64,000 nucleotides of DNA from Saccharina japonica (taxonomy: Eukaryota; Sar; Phaeophyceae; Laminariales; Laminariaceae), in contig MEHQ01004215.1 in assembly GCA_008828725.1 (NCBI GenBank), forward strand, positions 171,722 through 235,721, read 5' to 3'. Under the pieces are notes generated by a model that was not told the origin of the DNA, searched no databases, and was given only the letters and a program-made list of their open reading frames with translations. The translations under genes and the position numbers were made by a program. Of the stretch, positions 21,211-32,269 are shown piece by piece. Each line of letters opens with the position of its first letter. The stretch's first letter is position 1.

Positions 21211-21739
21211 ACCTCCTGCGGTTGATAATGCGCGGAATTAACACTTCCTGTTTCTTTTTGGACTTCAATCTTGCTCTCCGCAAGTGCTGTAAGCTGCATG
21301 TACAAGCAGAACACTACCGTCCCCTACGCTCTACACGTTCATAAACAGCTGCGAGGAGCACTTCCTTTATGATGCACCAGCCCCTTTGTTACTATCAGTG
21401 AGTCTTTCTACCTTTCCAGAACGTGTGACGTTTCTCGGTCACGGTTTGCGTTATATGGTTTAAATTGTCTCCGCACGTATATTAGCGGCGAGTTGATGGG
21501 GGTGTAGGGTATGCGAAGCGTGACACCGGCGTATATCCCGTACGCCCTGCGCGCCCCCATATAGCACTCAATGTGATCGTCTAGCCGCCGGTAGCTTTAG
21601 CTGATCTTGGGGAACCCTTCGCACGAGAAAGCCTGGGGTTAAAAACCCCGCGCTTGAGAGCAGATGCATTGCGCCGAAACTTTTGACCGCTATACCTCAA
21701 AGACAGTAGGGCGGCGCTCGAACGGACTACGGTGACTAC

Positions 21740-22160
21740 TAGCCTTCAGCTGTGGCTAATGTTTGTGTTTGGTCCATGGGCGTCACCTGCTACGATTGGG
21801 TTACCAGTTTGAGATCGACCGTTCCCCAACCACGGAGTTACCTGACCGGGGCTATCATTTATCCGTGCACCTCAGGCATTTTGTCTGGGGTATGTATTCG
21901 GTTCTTGGCATCACGTCAGCGATGGTTTCAGCGTGTGTATGCCCTGTTCCTCTAGCTGACGTAGATACCTACCTCACAGCAGGTTATATTTGGGAATATT
22001 TGTCAAGACTAGGCACGGAATGTTTACGTGAACGACTGTTTCACTCGTCCTGAAATATTCTGGCTGATTGCCTAAGATGACAGCGTGCGCGATTTATAGC
22101 GTAAGATGCAAACACACTCTTACAAAACGTTGCACCAGCTGTTCGTTATGAATACTGCTT
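21740..22160 (+). pseudogene. Arm B copy of the 190-codon block
   Basis: The frame at 21763-22053 aligns with minus-strand 2066-1494 (GYHLS and the hydrophobic region after it). It closes early, at TGA 22051. Unidentified. Confidence 0.3.
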
Positions 22161-22334
22161 CCTACTATATTTTCCTGCTGGTTCTTGTACGCGTTCACCC
22201 CCCGAGATAGATGTATCCTCTACCTAATAAACTCAACAGTATTTGTTGCGTTGATTAATTTGGTTTTGTAGAAATACAATCTTAATTATACTTGTGGGTC
22301 CAGTCCGAAACGCAAGTTACCCATATCGTTCCAC

Positions 22335-22515
22335 CTCAATCGCAGCACCCATCGCGGTGCGCCACCCCTATGCCAACACCCGTCCTAATGAGCCACCCCT
22401 ATCGCAGCACCCGTTCAGGTATGCCACCCTCATCGCAACACCTAGTCCTGATGGGCCACCCCTTTTGACGTGTCTGTCCTGATGTGCCACCCCTGTCGCA
22501 GCACGCCTCCTGATG
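22335..22515 (+). repeat. Minisatellite, about 30-33 bp unit, about six copies
   Basis: Units share CCACCCCTATCGCAGCACC and CGTCCTGAT-like parts. Two inverted copies occur at 575-640 in arm A, so the array existed before the duplication or expanded afterwards in B. Confidence 0.75.
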
Positions 22516-23059
22516 TCTGACGACGAGGTTTGGCAATTCAAGGCCACCTTAGGCCTGATATTATTGGTTGAGGCTGTAGCGTTCCTGGCCGGCTGTCCGT
22601 CGCTGGTCACTAGTGCCGCTAACCGATATATCCGCTCTCCGGCCGCCGACTGTCGGTAGCGGGAACTTTGGGTGTAAAGGGAGAAGAGGTACTGGTTGGC
22701 CCTGGTTGTGGACGGTCCAAACTACGCTCCTCCTCACCCTAGTTGGGTACAGTGACCGCTAGAATAATTTTGTCACTTTCAACAGCGCAGTACCCTCACA
22801 ACTCTGAATTATACATGGCACGGCATCACGAATCAATCAGCGATGGTGAGGTGCGTCATACAGGCACGTACGCTCTTTGTATCATTCATGGAACATAAGC
22901 TCACAAATGTGCCAAAAACAGGGGCCGAGTTCTTGACAAAATGAACTAGCCGGGAGATCAACCACAATCGAAACACCACATCCAAGAGTATGTGACTCGC
23001 ACAACATCTTGATTGTGTTAACAACGTAGAATGTTCACTCGAGGCCGGCCCGTTTTTGT

Positions 23060-24322
23060 ACATTGTAATGTGTCGTGCAACGGCCTCCTGCTTTCACTGA
23101 TGACAATGTCTGGCGTTAACCTGTCTCCAAATGGTACCATATGTCACATTTTAAGCCGAAGGTGAAGTCGCCATTTACTGCCTGCGCAATGTGCAGCCCA
23201 GGCATGCCTCGACGTTTTGAGATGTTTTATTTATCTTATCGACTGTGGGTTAACTCCTGGAATTATGCTTTCTCGCTATTTTGAGTTATCTTACACCTGC
23301 CACAACGGTACGCAGGGATTTTATTGCGAGTCGATACGTGGCGTAGCTAGAGTGCGAGCACGTGAAGCGGTCTCGATATATGTCGAGACAGTATACCAGT
23401 CGTAGCCCCCCCCAATGCCGATAGACATGCGGCAACGTTGGCAGTGATATTGAAATACTTCGAAGTATGCTACATACCAAGTATGTAAATATGTGTGTTC
23501 GAAATATTATGTACGCTTGAAGTTGGCCATCACCGTATATCGGTAACACGTTTTCCTTGCGTACCCTTTTAAGCTTCACTATCGCCAGGTAATGTTTCCC
23601 TAGTTTAAGCTCAAGTGCCAAAAATGGCTACAGTGTCGGGTTGTTCGCCCACTACCCTTGAATGTTGAGTTAGACGGTAGTATTGCTGCAGCCTACCAGC
23701 AGTATGATCTCTAAAGTGAAGCATTGTAAAGCTCCGACCCCACTATAAGGTATGGCTACAAGGGTTTATAACATAAAACATGTTTTTGCTACTTGTTTTG
23801 TTGCGTCCAACAATTGTGTCATGGCAATGCGTGTCAACGGCGTTGTTTCTCCTTCCACAAGAACAATGGCATTCGTGCACAAATCACGTAGAAATAGGCG
23901 ATCGCACGCATATGATATACTTTCAAAATAGTTTCCTCAACCACTCCTTGGTCACACGTACTTTACGTGTAAGTTATTGTACAGAAATAATTTCCTGGCC
24001 GCATAAAATGTTACAGAACCGGCGTTGAGCAAACCAAACTCGATAAAAAGTGGCAGCAACAAATCGTACCTGAAAATGTATACAGCCCGCGTGTTTAGTG
24101 GATTCGCGGTCGACACTTACTAAAAGTGTGCCATCCACTTTTGAGACTCGACCAAGCAACGTTTCATGATTGCGATACCCTGAAAACCCGTCCGTTCATG
24201 TTGGTAGTTGTACGATTGGCAGGTTTGCTGTTGGGCTGAACTCAGTGTATCATTGCTTTGCCCGTCTCCTCAACTAAGACAATCGGCGCTTTTCAACACC
24301 GCCGCCGCAATCTACAGCGAGA
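23060..24322. other. No gene seen; upstream of the EsV-1-7 gene
   Basis: Only short frames. The last 100 bases before the ATG at 24323 are pyrimidine-rich then GC-rich (CGCCGCCGC). I see no clear TATA box. The start has A at -3 and G at +4, a good translation context. Confidence 0.4.
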
Positions 24323-25294
24323 ATGGGGCGCTGCTTCCATCACGGTTGCACGACGGAATCGAGCTTCAACATGAAAGGAAATAATCCGGCGGTTTACTGC
24401 AGGCAACATGCTAAGGATGGCATGATGAATGTTACTGGAAGACGTTGTTTACGTGGCACCTGCATGAAACAGCCGAAGTTCAATACTGAAGGCAGTAAGA
24501 GGGCGGCGTACTGCAAGCAACATGCTCGAGACGGTATGGTGAACGTTCGCAGCAGACGTTGCTCACATGCCTCTTGCACGAAACAGCCGAGGTTCAACAC
24601 TGAAGGTAGTAAGATGGCGGCGTACTGCAAGACGCACGCTAAAGACAGCATGATAGACTTTTGCAGCAGACGTTGCTCACATGCATCTTGCACAAAAAGG
24701 CCGGCGTTCAATACTGAAGGCAGTAGGAGGGCGGCGTACTGCAAGACGCATGCTGGAGACGGCATGGTAGACGTTTGCAGCAGACATTGTTCACATGCCT
24801 CTTGCACAACACGGCCTTCGTTCAACACTGAAGTCAGTACGACGGCGGCGTACTGCAAGCAACATGCTGGAGACGACATGATAGACATTCGCAGAAAACG
24901 TTGCTCACTCGATTCCTGCAAGGACAATCCGAATTTCATTTTCGGCGGAGGTGAGACAGCGGTGTATTGCAAGCAACATGCTGTTGACAGCATGATGAAC
25001 GTCTGTAACACCAACCATTGTTCACATGACTCCTGCGCGACGGAATCCAGCTTCAAATATGAGGGCAGTAGGAAGGCGGCATACTGCGGGAAGCATGTTA
25101 TGGACGGCATGGTTGGCGTCCACTACACACAGCAGTGTTCGCATATCGGCTGCACGAGACGGCGGGTTTGGGGTGCGCCGGCGGACTGTACACCCACTGT
25201 ATGCATTCTCCATAGGGACGATATCGTGGACGGTCCCGTTTTAAACTTCAAATCAAGGTGTAAGTGTGAGGGTTGCCGCAAGGAATCGCGGTAG
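24323..25294 (+). CDS. EsV-1-7 cysteine-rich repeat protein
   Basis: A single-exon frame of 323 residues with ATG at 24323 (A at -3, G at +4). It is built of eight tandem 38-41 residue repeats beginning at residues 4, 42, 80, 118, 156, 194, 233 and 272. Each has the EsV-1-7 pattern C-x4-C-x16-C-x2-H, mostly ending YCK.HA.D.M..V. A ninth repeat starts at residue 313 (CKCEGC) and stops after 11 residues at TAG. Repeats 2-5 are closest to each other, so the gene grew by unit duplication; repeat 8 is the most divergent. The four ligands per repeat suggest metal binding. The family is named after an Ectocarpus virus protein and includes the brown-algal developmental regulator IMMEDIATE UPRIGHT. 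A role here is unknown. Confidence 0.9.
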   Translation: MGRCFHHGCTTESSFNMKGNNPAVYCRQHAKDGMMNVTGRRCLRGTCMKQPKFNTEGSKRAAYCKQHARDGMVNVRSRRCSHASCTKQPRFNTEGSKMAAYCKTHAKDSMIDFCSRRCSHASCTKRPAFNTEGSRRAAYCKTHAGDGMVDVCSRHCSHASCTTRPSFNTEVSTTAAYCKQHAGDDMIDIRRKRCSLDSCKDNPNFIFGGGETAVYCKQHAVDSMMNVCNTNHCSHDSCATESSFKYEGSRKAAYCGKHVMDGMVGVHYTQQCSHIGCTRRRVWGAPADCTPTVCILHRDDIVDGPVLNFKSRCKCEGCRKESR

Positions 25295-25459
25295 GGACTC
25301 ACGGGAAAGCAGCCCACTCACTATCCTGACCACGGACGGCTCAAGGACGGACTCGTCTGCACCATTGTTACGGCTCGTAATACTGATTTTTTGTCGGGTC
25401 CGTCGTACCAAGCTGAAAGGGGCGCGTCGTTTAACGTAAAAACTGAGTGTTCGTTTTGA
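25295..25459 (+). pseudogene. In-frame relic of a ninth EsV-1-7 repeat
   Basis: The frame after TAG 25292-25294 stays open for 54 codons to TGA 25457. It contains HYPDHGRLKDGLV at the place where the repeats have YC..HA.DGMV. The third Cys of the motif is Pro here. So the gene once had at least part of another repeat and was shortened, or the TAG is read through or is a sequence error. Confidence 0.55.
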
Positions 25460-25909
25460 GATTATTCAACGTCAATATTAGCTGTTTTGGATGTTTGAAT
25501 TCGGCCTTCATCGCAATCGTTCGATTCCGACAGGTAGAGGAGCTCCTCCATGGACGGTGGTTCTGTTTTCGTGAAGGTATCGTGCCCTTCCAAGTTTTGC
25601 GCGATACCTGGTAGTTATTTCTGATTTCCGTGACTGCCCCTTCGGTCAAAAACAAAAAAACAAAAACACTACTTGAGTCTGGGGCGTGCTTGGATTTGAA
25701 TGCCACAACCCTCCCCCTCCTTTCCCCGAGAAAACAACCTTTGAGATGAAAAATTCACTTTCTTTGTTTTCGTTGTTTTGTTTACAGTGCCAAAGAGGCG
25801 TGCCAAAGCATTCTTCCCCGTGAATAACATACCTGGTGGTGCGCGTTGGGTTTCTGGTTAGCTACTTCGGTGGGTGTTGTACCCTCCTGTTGTAAGCGGG
25901 TATGCAGGC

Positions 25910-26230
25910 ATGCTTGCATGCGTGTCATGCACCCGCAATCCAGCGGGTCAGAATGGTTTTACAGTGCTTTCCGCCTACCCTGGCTTTCCGGCATTGCATT
26001 GTCATATAGAAGTGTCCGAGCTGGTGTGTTTGAAGAGTCCGGAGTGTCTGGGGTGTTTTGCTTACGATTTTCCCGACCGTGGCGTACAAGACAAGCACAT
26101 CCAGAAGCAGGAAGGTAGGGTTCGAGTTAATGGCATTACGGTAGGCGTGGTCAGCGGTTGGTGTCCCTATTTGATTGTCGTTTGGCATTCAACGGAACAT
26201 AGTTTATATATCTGCCAGTTGTGTTTTTGA
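25910..26230 (+). CDS. Small Cys-rich reading frame with paired C-x2-C
   Basis: From the first ATG (about 25910) the frame encodes about 106 residues. It has MLACVSC near the start, VCLKSPECLGC in the middle and ICQLCF at the very end, plus single Cys/His residues between (LHCHIEV, GWCPY). Repeated C-x2-C pairs suggest zinc binding. I cannot name a family. If 25637-26580 is a transposon, this would be its cargo or a remnant of its protein. It is not obviously related to the EsV-1-7 repeats next door. Confidence 0.35.
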   Translation: MLACVSCTRNPAGQNGFTVLSAYPGFPALHCHIEVSELVCLKSPECLGCFAYDFPDRGVQDKHIQKQEGRVRVNGITVGVVSGWCPYLIVVWHSTEHSLYICQLCF

Positions 26231-26299
26231 TTGCTGTTGTCGTAGCCACTGCGATTACCCGCATATGTGTGATCTTGCTGCGCACCAGTATCATCGTAT

Positions 26300-26480
26300 T
26301 TTGTAGTGGTATCGAAGGCCTTTTATCAAGGAGGGGCGGGGTGTCTCTTAACCGTCCTTTGATTGAAGTAATGAATAACATACTGTTCACGGTTGGGAAT
26401 GCCTTGTATCACAAGGGGGGGGAGATGGCACTTGATCGTCCCTTTGTTGGATTATATTTACATATTGTTCAGGCTTAGAT
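26300..26480 (+). repeat. Two-copy tandem repeat, about 83 bp
   Basis: Units at about 26319 and 26402 share CCTTxTATCA, AAGG.GGGGG and CTT..CCGTCC.TTTGTTGG-like parts. The encoded peptide shows the same duplication (GGVSLNRPL and GGEMALDRPF). Confidence 0.6.
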
Positions 26481-26589
26481 GGGGGGGGCGGTGCCAGATA
26501 TCCCTCCTCTCTGGGCTGGATCTTGAGGTTGAATGATTGTGATTTGTTGTTTCCTAATTTGTTTTTTCGTGCGCCCTCGCCTGAGGCAT

Positions 26590-28080
26590 GAAAAACTATA
26601 TTTACGTGGTATATATATTTCGTCTTTTTAACAGCAGCAAAACTATTTCAGATCCACAACATATCAGTAATTCTTGCGGAACACGCCCTAGCTCCAGTTC
26701 TAATGCTCACACCTGCTTCCGACCAACGTATAGCTTGCTTTCTTGCAGTCTCGAAGAGGCTTTGGGGCTCTTAGATATGCAAGGGAGAGCCGGTATTGCT
26801 ATGTTTGCATCACGAAACGAAGGCGCTCTGCGGCAAGACTTTTTGCTATAGTTTTGGACCCCCTGTTTAGTATATATACTCTGCTTCGGCCACGTACGAC
26901 GCCACGCGCGGTCGAACTCGAGGCCTAGGTAGGTTAACCTACTAGAGATCGTCGTCCTCGTCAACAATCTGAGTTTACACAGTAAGAGTAGCCGGGAAAA
27001 CTGACGTTTCAACAATTAATCTTCGGTTATCATCGGTATGGAGAATTGTTTTTGAGTATTAGACATTTTTCGTGATAAAAAACATCGGATCGATCCGGCT
27101 CCAGAGACACAAATGTTAATCATGACCTACGCTCTTCAAAACTGATCACAAGGAGCAGTCATGAATTAGAACTGGAGAACTGATGTTTTTCGTAGGGAGT
27201 CATGAAAAAGTAGAAAAAGTACCAGAAATTGAATTGCAATTGGAACAACCAAAATGTTTTGTTTTGGCAGTGCTCTTATATATGTTGCCCGAAGGGACCC
27301 CTTTAAAACCTATCATACCTTGCTCACAACAATGTGACAGAGGACATCGGCTACTTAGCCCTAGGCTGGAATGGACCAGGTTTTCCACAGACCGCCAGGC
27401 CTGTAGTGGTGGGGGCCCTAATATTTATACCAGAACGACGCTTCAAAAAGGAATTCCAGCGGTGGCCTGATATATCCCGAAGGTTGTAGCCAATACAACT
27501 GCTTTAAGCGAGATGTGGTGCTACGACCACATAATAGTTTTTGTACCAAGTCTTCGGTAAGCCGCCGTTGAGCAAACTGTCACGTTACGCCACGAACGTG
27601 GCTTTCAACGGCGTGGAGTGTAGGCGTTCAGGACAGGAGTGGCAGTTCGTAAATCTAGAGGGTTTAAAACGCAGATCACGGGGGCGATGCGTCCGCCCTG
27701 TCATAGCAGAGAACCCCGCCCGATATGAATTACGTACCTTCAATTTCGATCTCGCGACGGCAGAGAACTGTTTCATTTTATGTTATTTACCACTGCCGTT
27801 AATGTCTATGCTTGTATATTGTTCTTCAGCAGCACTCACGCTTACTTATTCGTCGGGACACTGGTAGATAATTTTCCCCTGGTTGCGGATTGAACACGCT
27901 GAAGGGAGGCTGGCGAATTTGTTTTGGACTTTGCGTGCGTATGCCGTTTGTTTTGCTAGCGCGTTAATGTGGTGTATGCGACGTCACAACGACGTAAGGG
28001 TACTATCCGTTTGATTTATACCCGTGTGTTCGGTCAGGTTTATAGTATATCTCACGAATTGCATCACCATGTTCGAGGTC
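26590..28080. other. No gene seen
   Basis: Open frames of up to about 108 codons (27541-27867, 27183-27470) show no recognisable domain. Confidence 0.4.
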
Positions 28081-28084
28081 CCCC

Positions 28085-28490
28085 CCCTAGGCCCAATAGC
28101 TGTATCGCAGTTTCCTTAAAATACCTTAGTATCTCGACCACCATATTGTATTTTCTCGCTCCCTACTATGATACCGGCCGGGCTCGTACCTACATACCAG
28201 CTAGTACGGTACACATGTCTCGAATGTACGCGTCGGACTTACATCCTCCCTCTCTCTGGATCACTCGTTGCGATATGCCCCCCCCCCCCGCGAGCGAGGT
28301 CGTTTCTTCGATAGGCAACGAGACCAGGGCGAACTCATCGTGAAACCGACCTGACTTTGTCCCTACCTCCTTGATTGCTCGCCTAACCACTATTACGGCC
28401 TTGCCACATGGATACAAGGAAAAGGGGGGAATGGTCGGCAAAACCAGGATACTATGACTCAACTCCAACATCATGGCAACGACACCACGA
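28085..28490 (+). repeat. Old direct duplication, copy 1 (partner 30215-30850)
   Basis: Colinear matches with 30215-30850 include CATATT..., CTCCCTA.TA.GATACC.GCCGGG, GTACGCGTCGGACTT.CA.CCTCCCT, CGCGAGCG.GGTCG and GGTCGG.AAA.CCAGGA.A. Indels make copy 2 longer. No coding frame is shared throughout. Confidence 0.65.
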
Positions 28491-28499
28491 CCTCGGCCA

Positions 28500-30210
28500 C
28501 ACCAACCTCGCTCCGCGTCTGCAGGCAGACACTTCCAATTTGTTACCGATCCCCATTTTGCCCCTTAAACCGCACCTCTACCTTGTCAGCATGTTGCCCT
28601 GGCGTGTTCCCCAACTGTGAGCCACTGGCGTAAAGCGTGACGTCACCCCCCTTAAGGCGGCCCACTGCTACGTGCAGTCGATAGGACCCCTGCACTGTCG
28701 TCAATTTAGAGGAAATCGTATTTAACATCACAGCCAGGCTATCAATCAGGTATTGCAACTGTCCTTGTCACCCGACGTTAAAACAAGAACAAACCATCTG
28801 AAACACCAACGAAACGCGAAACTTATTCCATAATAGGCGACCAGACGAGTAAGTGCACCTATTAATAATAGAGCTCGAAACTAAACCACCGTCGATCTGG
28901 GGGTCACGATGTAGGTACAGAGACGACCTCCGCCCCCCCCCCATCGAGGGGCTGCTCCTGAGTTTGCCTCTGTCGTCGACCAACGAAGCCCGCCGCCCCC
29001 TTATAAAAGCCCTCAAGGCGCGGCCGAAGGAACTTCAGTTGTCCGAACCGACAGCCGCGACCCTTCATCTACGCGTAACGGTCGCCGGTCTGATGTAGCT
29101 CGCGTACACCCGCTGCCAATGACTCCAGCGAACATTGCTCGCTCGGTGCAGGCGGTGGTAACAAGAGTAGGGTGGGAGGGGGTCGCCGTCGTATTTTCAA
29201 CGGTGTGAGGTGACAGGAGTGGATCTCCAACCACCGCACCCGTAGTGTTCTAGGCTTTCCCTAGTCCGCGTGCTAGGTGATGCAACGACCCGATGTGTAT
29301 CTATTCAATGTGACAGTCTGGGATCGACCAAGCACCGTGAATATATGCCTTTTGGCATATTTCCCGGTACAATAGATAACGGTTGACCACACCATGCTCA
29401 CCAACAAGCCCCCTAAAGTTGAATAGCACCAGTATCATACCGCAGCTAGCGTACGCATTACATTGACAGAAAAACGGCCACTCGGAACTAACAGCACCAA
29501 AGGGCTATCGTAACACCACGGACAGTCGGATAGCACTTTTTGGCTGAAATCGTGTCTAAATGCCGAAGCTCCTTAACCCACATTCGGGGTATGGTGGTTA
29601 GCATAGGCTTGTCAGCCCCATTAGGGTAGCACAATAGTATAGACATAAGCAGCGGCTCCAGTATATCGCTCCGAGCAATCGAGCCCCAGGCCTATGTAGT
29701 CAAAACCCCTAGTCCAATCAGTATTACAACCTAATACGTTCCCATTGTGCTTCGAGACTGGGCTAGGACTGAGTACGGGAAGATACTGACAAAATTCGAA
29801 AACAAGACACCTGGTAGGTGTTTAACGCCGACGTTGGACGCATAGACCAAGTTAGAGATCTCCACGATCTTCAACTCTGGCTTTGCCTCGGGGGAAGGCG
29901 AAACGGTTGGACTTGAAACACGTTTCACGCGATATGTATTGCCACTGGAGTAGCCACGTTTGCGTCATCGTCGACAATTTTTTTTCTGATTATCAACGTA
30001 CCGTGGTAGGACCATGCGCCATTGCCGACAATTTGAAAAAAGAACTCCATAAAGGTATGTGTCCTTCCACAGGCTTCGGGCTCACCATACTTCTTTTTCG
30101 TTCTTGTGCTCGGAATTGGCCGCTGGACTGGGGTGGATTTATTGATTATCTTTCGAATTGCATTTTCATTATCGTTTTTCTGGGTTTTGGGAGAGAGAGA
30201 GTTATCTTCT
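28500..30210. other. No gene seen
   Basis: Opposite-strand frames of about 105-114 codons overlap at 29883-30242. Neither shows a domain. Poly-C tracts lie near 28930. Confidence 0.35.
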
Positions 30211-30214
30211 CGGC

Positions 30215-30850
30215 TAGAGACACCTAATGCAGCCTCCTGCAATCTCCTTTACATTTACCCCATATTTTTAACGTCGCCCTCTCCCTAATACGATACCAGC
30301 CGGGTTCCTCACTTTTACCCGCTACAATCGTTTCGGATTACCAAGCCTCCGGAAGGTACCGTACCATTCGACTCCTCCAACTCCGAGGTATTTTGAGACT
30401 ACTGTTGCAGTACACTAGTTGTCATTTCCTACCCCAGGCTATACCTTTCCCCGGGTGCCTCTCCTTCCCTTCGCTTGTGCCGCTATGGATAGATTACGTG
30501 GCAGCCTGCTCAAACCCCCATACAAGTGTGTTATTATTCGTATACGCCTTGTACGCGTCGGACTTCCACCTCCCTACTATTTTCAATGTCTCTTGCCAAT
30601 ATGTATCCTACGGTCGAAAGCGCCCTCCGGATATTTTCATCTTCCGGCCGCGAGCGTGGTCGCTTGTCCGATACTCAACGCGTACAGGCGAACTTATCGG
30701 GATTACAACCTGGCTCCGTTACTAACTCCACCGTCACTCGAAGGGCACTAACCTATGGTACTACTCCTGTAGACCTGCCACAACGACACGAGGAAGGGTG
30801 GCGTGGTCGGAAAACACCAGGAAAGCATGACGCCAACTCCAATATAAGTG
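30215..30850 (+). repeat. Old direct duplication, copy 2
   Basis: Partner of 28085-28490; see there. The 163-codon frame at 30526-31017 lies mostly in this repeat. Confidence 0.65.
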
Positions 30851-30929
30851 CAACGGCATCGCCGTCGACCCTAACAGACGATATCGACCCGCGAACCGCG
30901 TTCGGTGTCCGCACGCGTATGGTTTCAAT

Positions 30930-31463
30930 ATGTTTCTGGTCACGCATTTCTACGGTGTGGTGCAAACTATTGTCGCTCTGCCTCAACATGTGGGTTATGC
31001 CACTAACTTCCCCATAACAACGCGCATTTTCTTCCCTATGTCTTTGACCATCAACAAGTATCCGTGCCTAAGACCGCTCGATCGTTTCCCTGTGAAAAAT
31101 CCGTCCCACTCAACAAGGCCCGTGGGGACCCATTCATTCATGTTGCCATATTGTCAAATTGTATTCGCGCTCAAGGTCCCTCAAGCCGCTTGTTTGTCTG
31201 GGAACATTGTCTTTCATACAGCCGTCCGAGGGAATTACTCGTTCATGATGCCACATTTAACTCATTGTGCACGTATAGGTCAATCTGAACTTTCAATCTG
31301 CACGCGTGCGATGTGTACCTGCACGAACCTTGAGTTGCTCTGTCCGAGTGATATCTTTCACGCGCAAGGTCTGCGTCGTCTTGCCGCAAATTATTACCCC
31401 AATTGCATTCACAGGGAAAATATTGAGTATCAACAAACAAAGGGCGCATCACGTCCAATTTGA
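30930..31463 (+). other. 177-codon open frame, unidentified
   Basis: Opens with a non-consensus start inside the previous repeat's flank. It is Cys/His/Phe-rich with a loose internal similarity (two SFM-P motifs about 40 codons apart). Codon content and composition do not clearly separate it from chance. Confidence 0.2.
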
Positions 31464-31865
31464 AAACAACGAGTACTTTATAAAACCAAGTCAAAACCGC
31501 ACCCCAGGAGCCACCCGAATAGCCCATCGAAGCACCACTCGTATTTTGGCCTGCTGGCGCTATAATTCAATGAAGTATGTACTGGTACGAGGTATTTGCA
31601 TATTGTGTAGTTGACAACATAATACGTGAATGTGTTATCCTAATCACATCCATTCGTATTCGTACTACGATATATACCATATACCACGTAGGGTGATCGT
31701 CAAACAGGCAAAACATGATCATAGTATCATGAAGCTCCATGGTGGTGCTTGAAAGAAAGACCAATAGACTCATAGCAGATTCGACCCCCTTCAACATTAC
31801 ACACCACTTCATCCCTGTCACACACGCAGCTCTCTTCTGTCCTTAACATCCGACGGCTGAGTACC

Positions 31866-32261
31866 ATGGCCACAGAAAGAAGCTCGTCCAGCTCATCATA
31901 CACTCGTGTACGCTTTGTGTTCGGCAGCCCGAAGGAACTTCGTTCAGCTGCTACCGGGGCATTTCTCGCAACTGGTCAATGGTACAGGACCTCTGGGAAT
32001 GGGGGTGGGCGAAATAGGAAGCATTTGTGCCCCGGGGCAGCCGCGCCACCGAAGCCGAAGCAGGATCTCTCGCAGATTCCTGTGGCACCTCATAGAGTGT
32101 CCTCGGCTTGTACTTCGAACGTGCGCGCGACGACTTTCTTACTTTCTGAGTGGCGCGTTAACCCATGTAGAGACAGGTGCCACCATGTAACACGATACAA
32201 CACCATCAAGCCGCGGACACGGCTGTGCAGACAAACCTACCGATGTTCCGAAAAAATATAG
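31866..32261 (+). CDS. Hypothetical 131-residue protein with strong start context
   Basis: The ATG at 31866 lies in ACCATGG, an ideal eukaryotic start context, and is preceded by a pyrimidine-rich leader. The N-terminus is Ser-rich (MATERSSSSSS), followed by a short mixed stretch, a Pro/Lys-rich linker and a Cys/Arg-rich end. There is no signal peptide, membrane segment or known domain. A first exon of a spliced gene is possible. The openness itself is compatible with chance. Confidence 0.3.
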   Translation: MATERSSSSSSYTRVRFVFGSPKELRSAATGAFLATGQWYRTSGNGGGRNRKHLCPGAAAPPKPKQDLSQIPVAPHRVSSACTSNVRATTFLLSEWRVNPCRDRCHHVTRYNTIKPRTRLCRQTYRCSEKI

Positions 32262-32269
32262 GTTTGACG

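Larger units (their letters stand above)
17430..23040. repeat. Arm B of the large inverted duplication
   Basis: Plus-strand partner of arm A (1-7480); matched blocks are listed there. B carries two insertions that A lacks: a 303-bp TIR element (17662-17964) and element C copy 2 (19595-20112). It lacks A's 1.8-kb insertion and A's tRNA-like unit. The right limit of about 23040 is set by the window edge of A, so the duplication may continue towards the gene at 24323. Confidence 0.8.
25637..26580. mobile_element. Possible third member of the CAAGGG TIR family
   Basis: The right end reads TTTTTTCGTGCGCCCTCG, close to the TTTTTTTGTGCGCCCTTG end of the 1.39-kb element. The left region (25636-25675) has CTTCGGTCAAAAACAAAAA followed by ACACTAC, a degraded version of CAAGGGCGCACAAAAA and ACACCAC. 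C-runs and G-runs sit inside the two ends. No target duplication was found, so this is tentative. Confidence 0.3.

Noticed and set aside
24394-25110. 238-codon minus-strand frame
   Set aside because: It is the antisense shadow of the EsV-1-7 repeats. Its periodicity is inherited from the plus-strand gene.
24323-25459. Integrated phaeovirus
   Set aside because: The EsV-1-7 repeat is named after a virus but is common in algal nuclear genomes. No capsid, polymerase or other viral hallmark gene is recognisable nearby.
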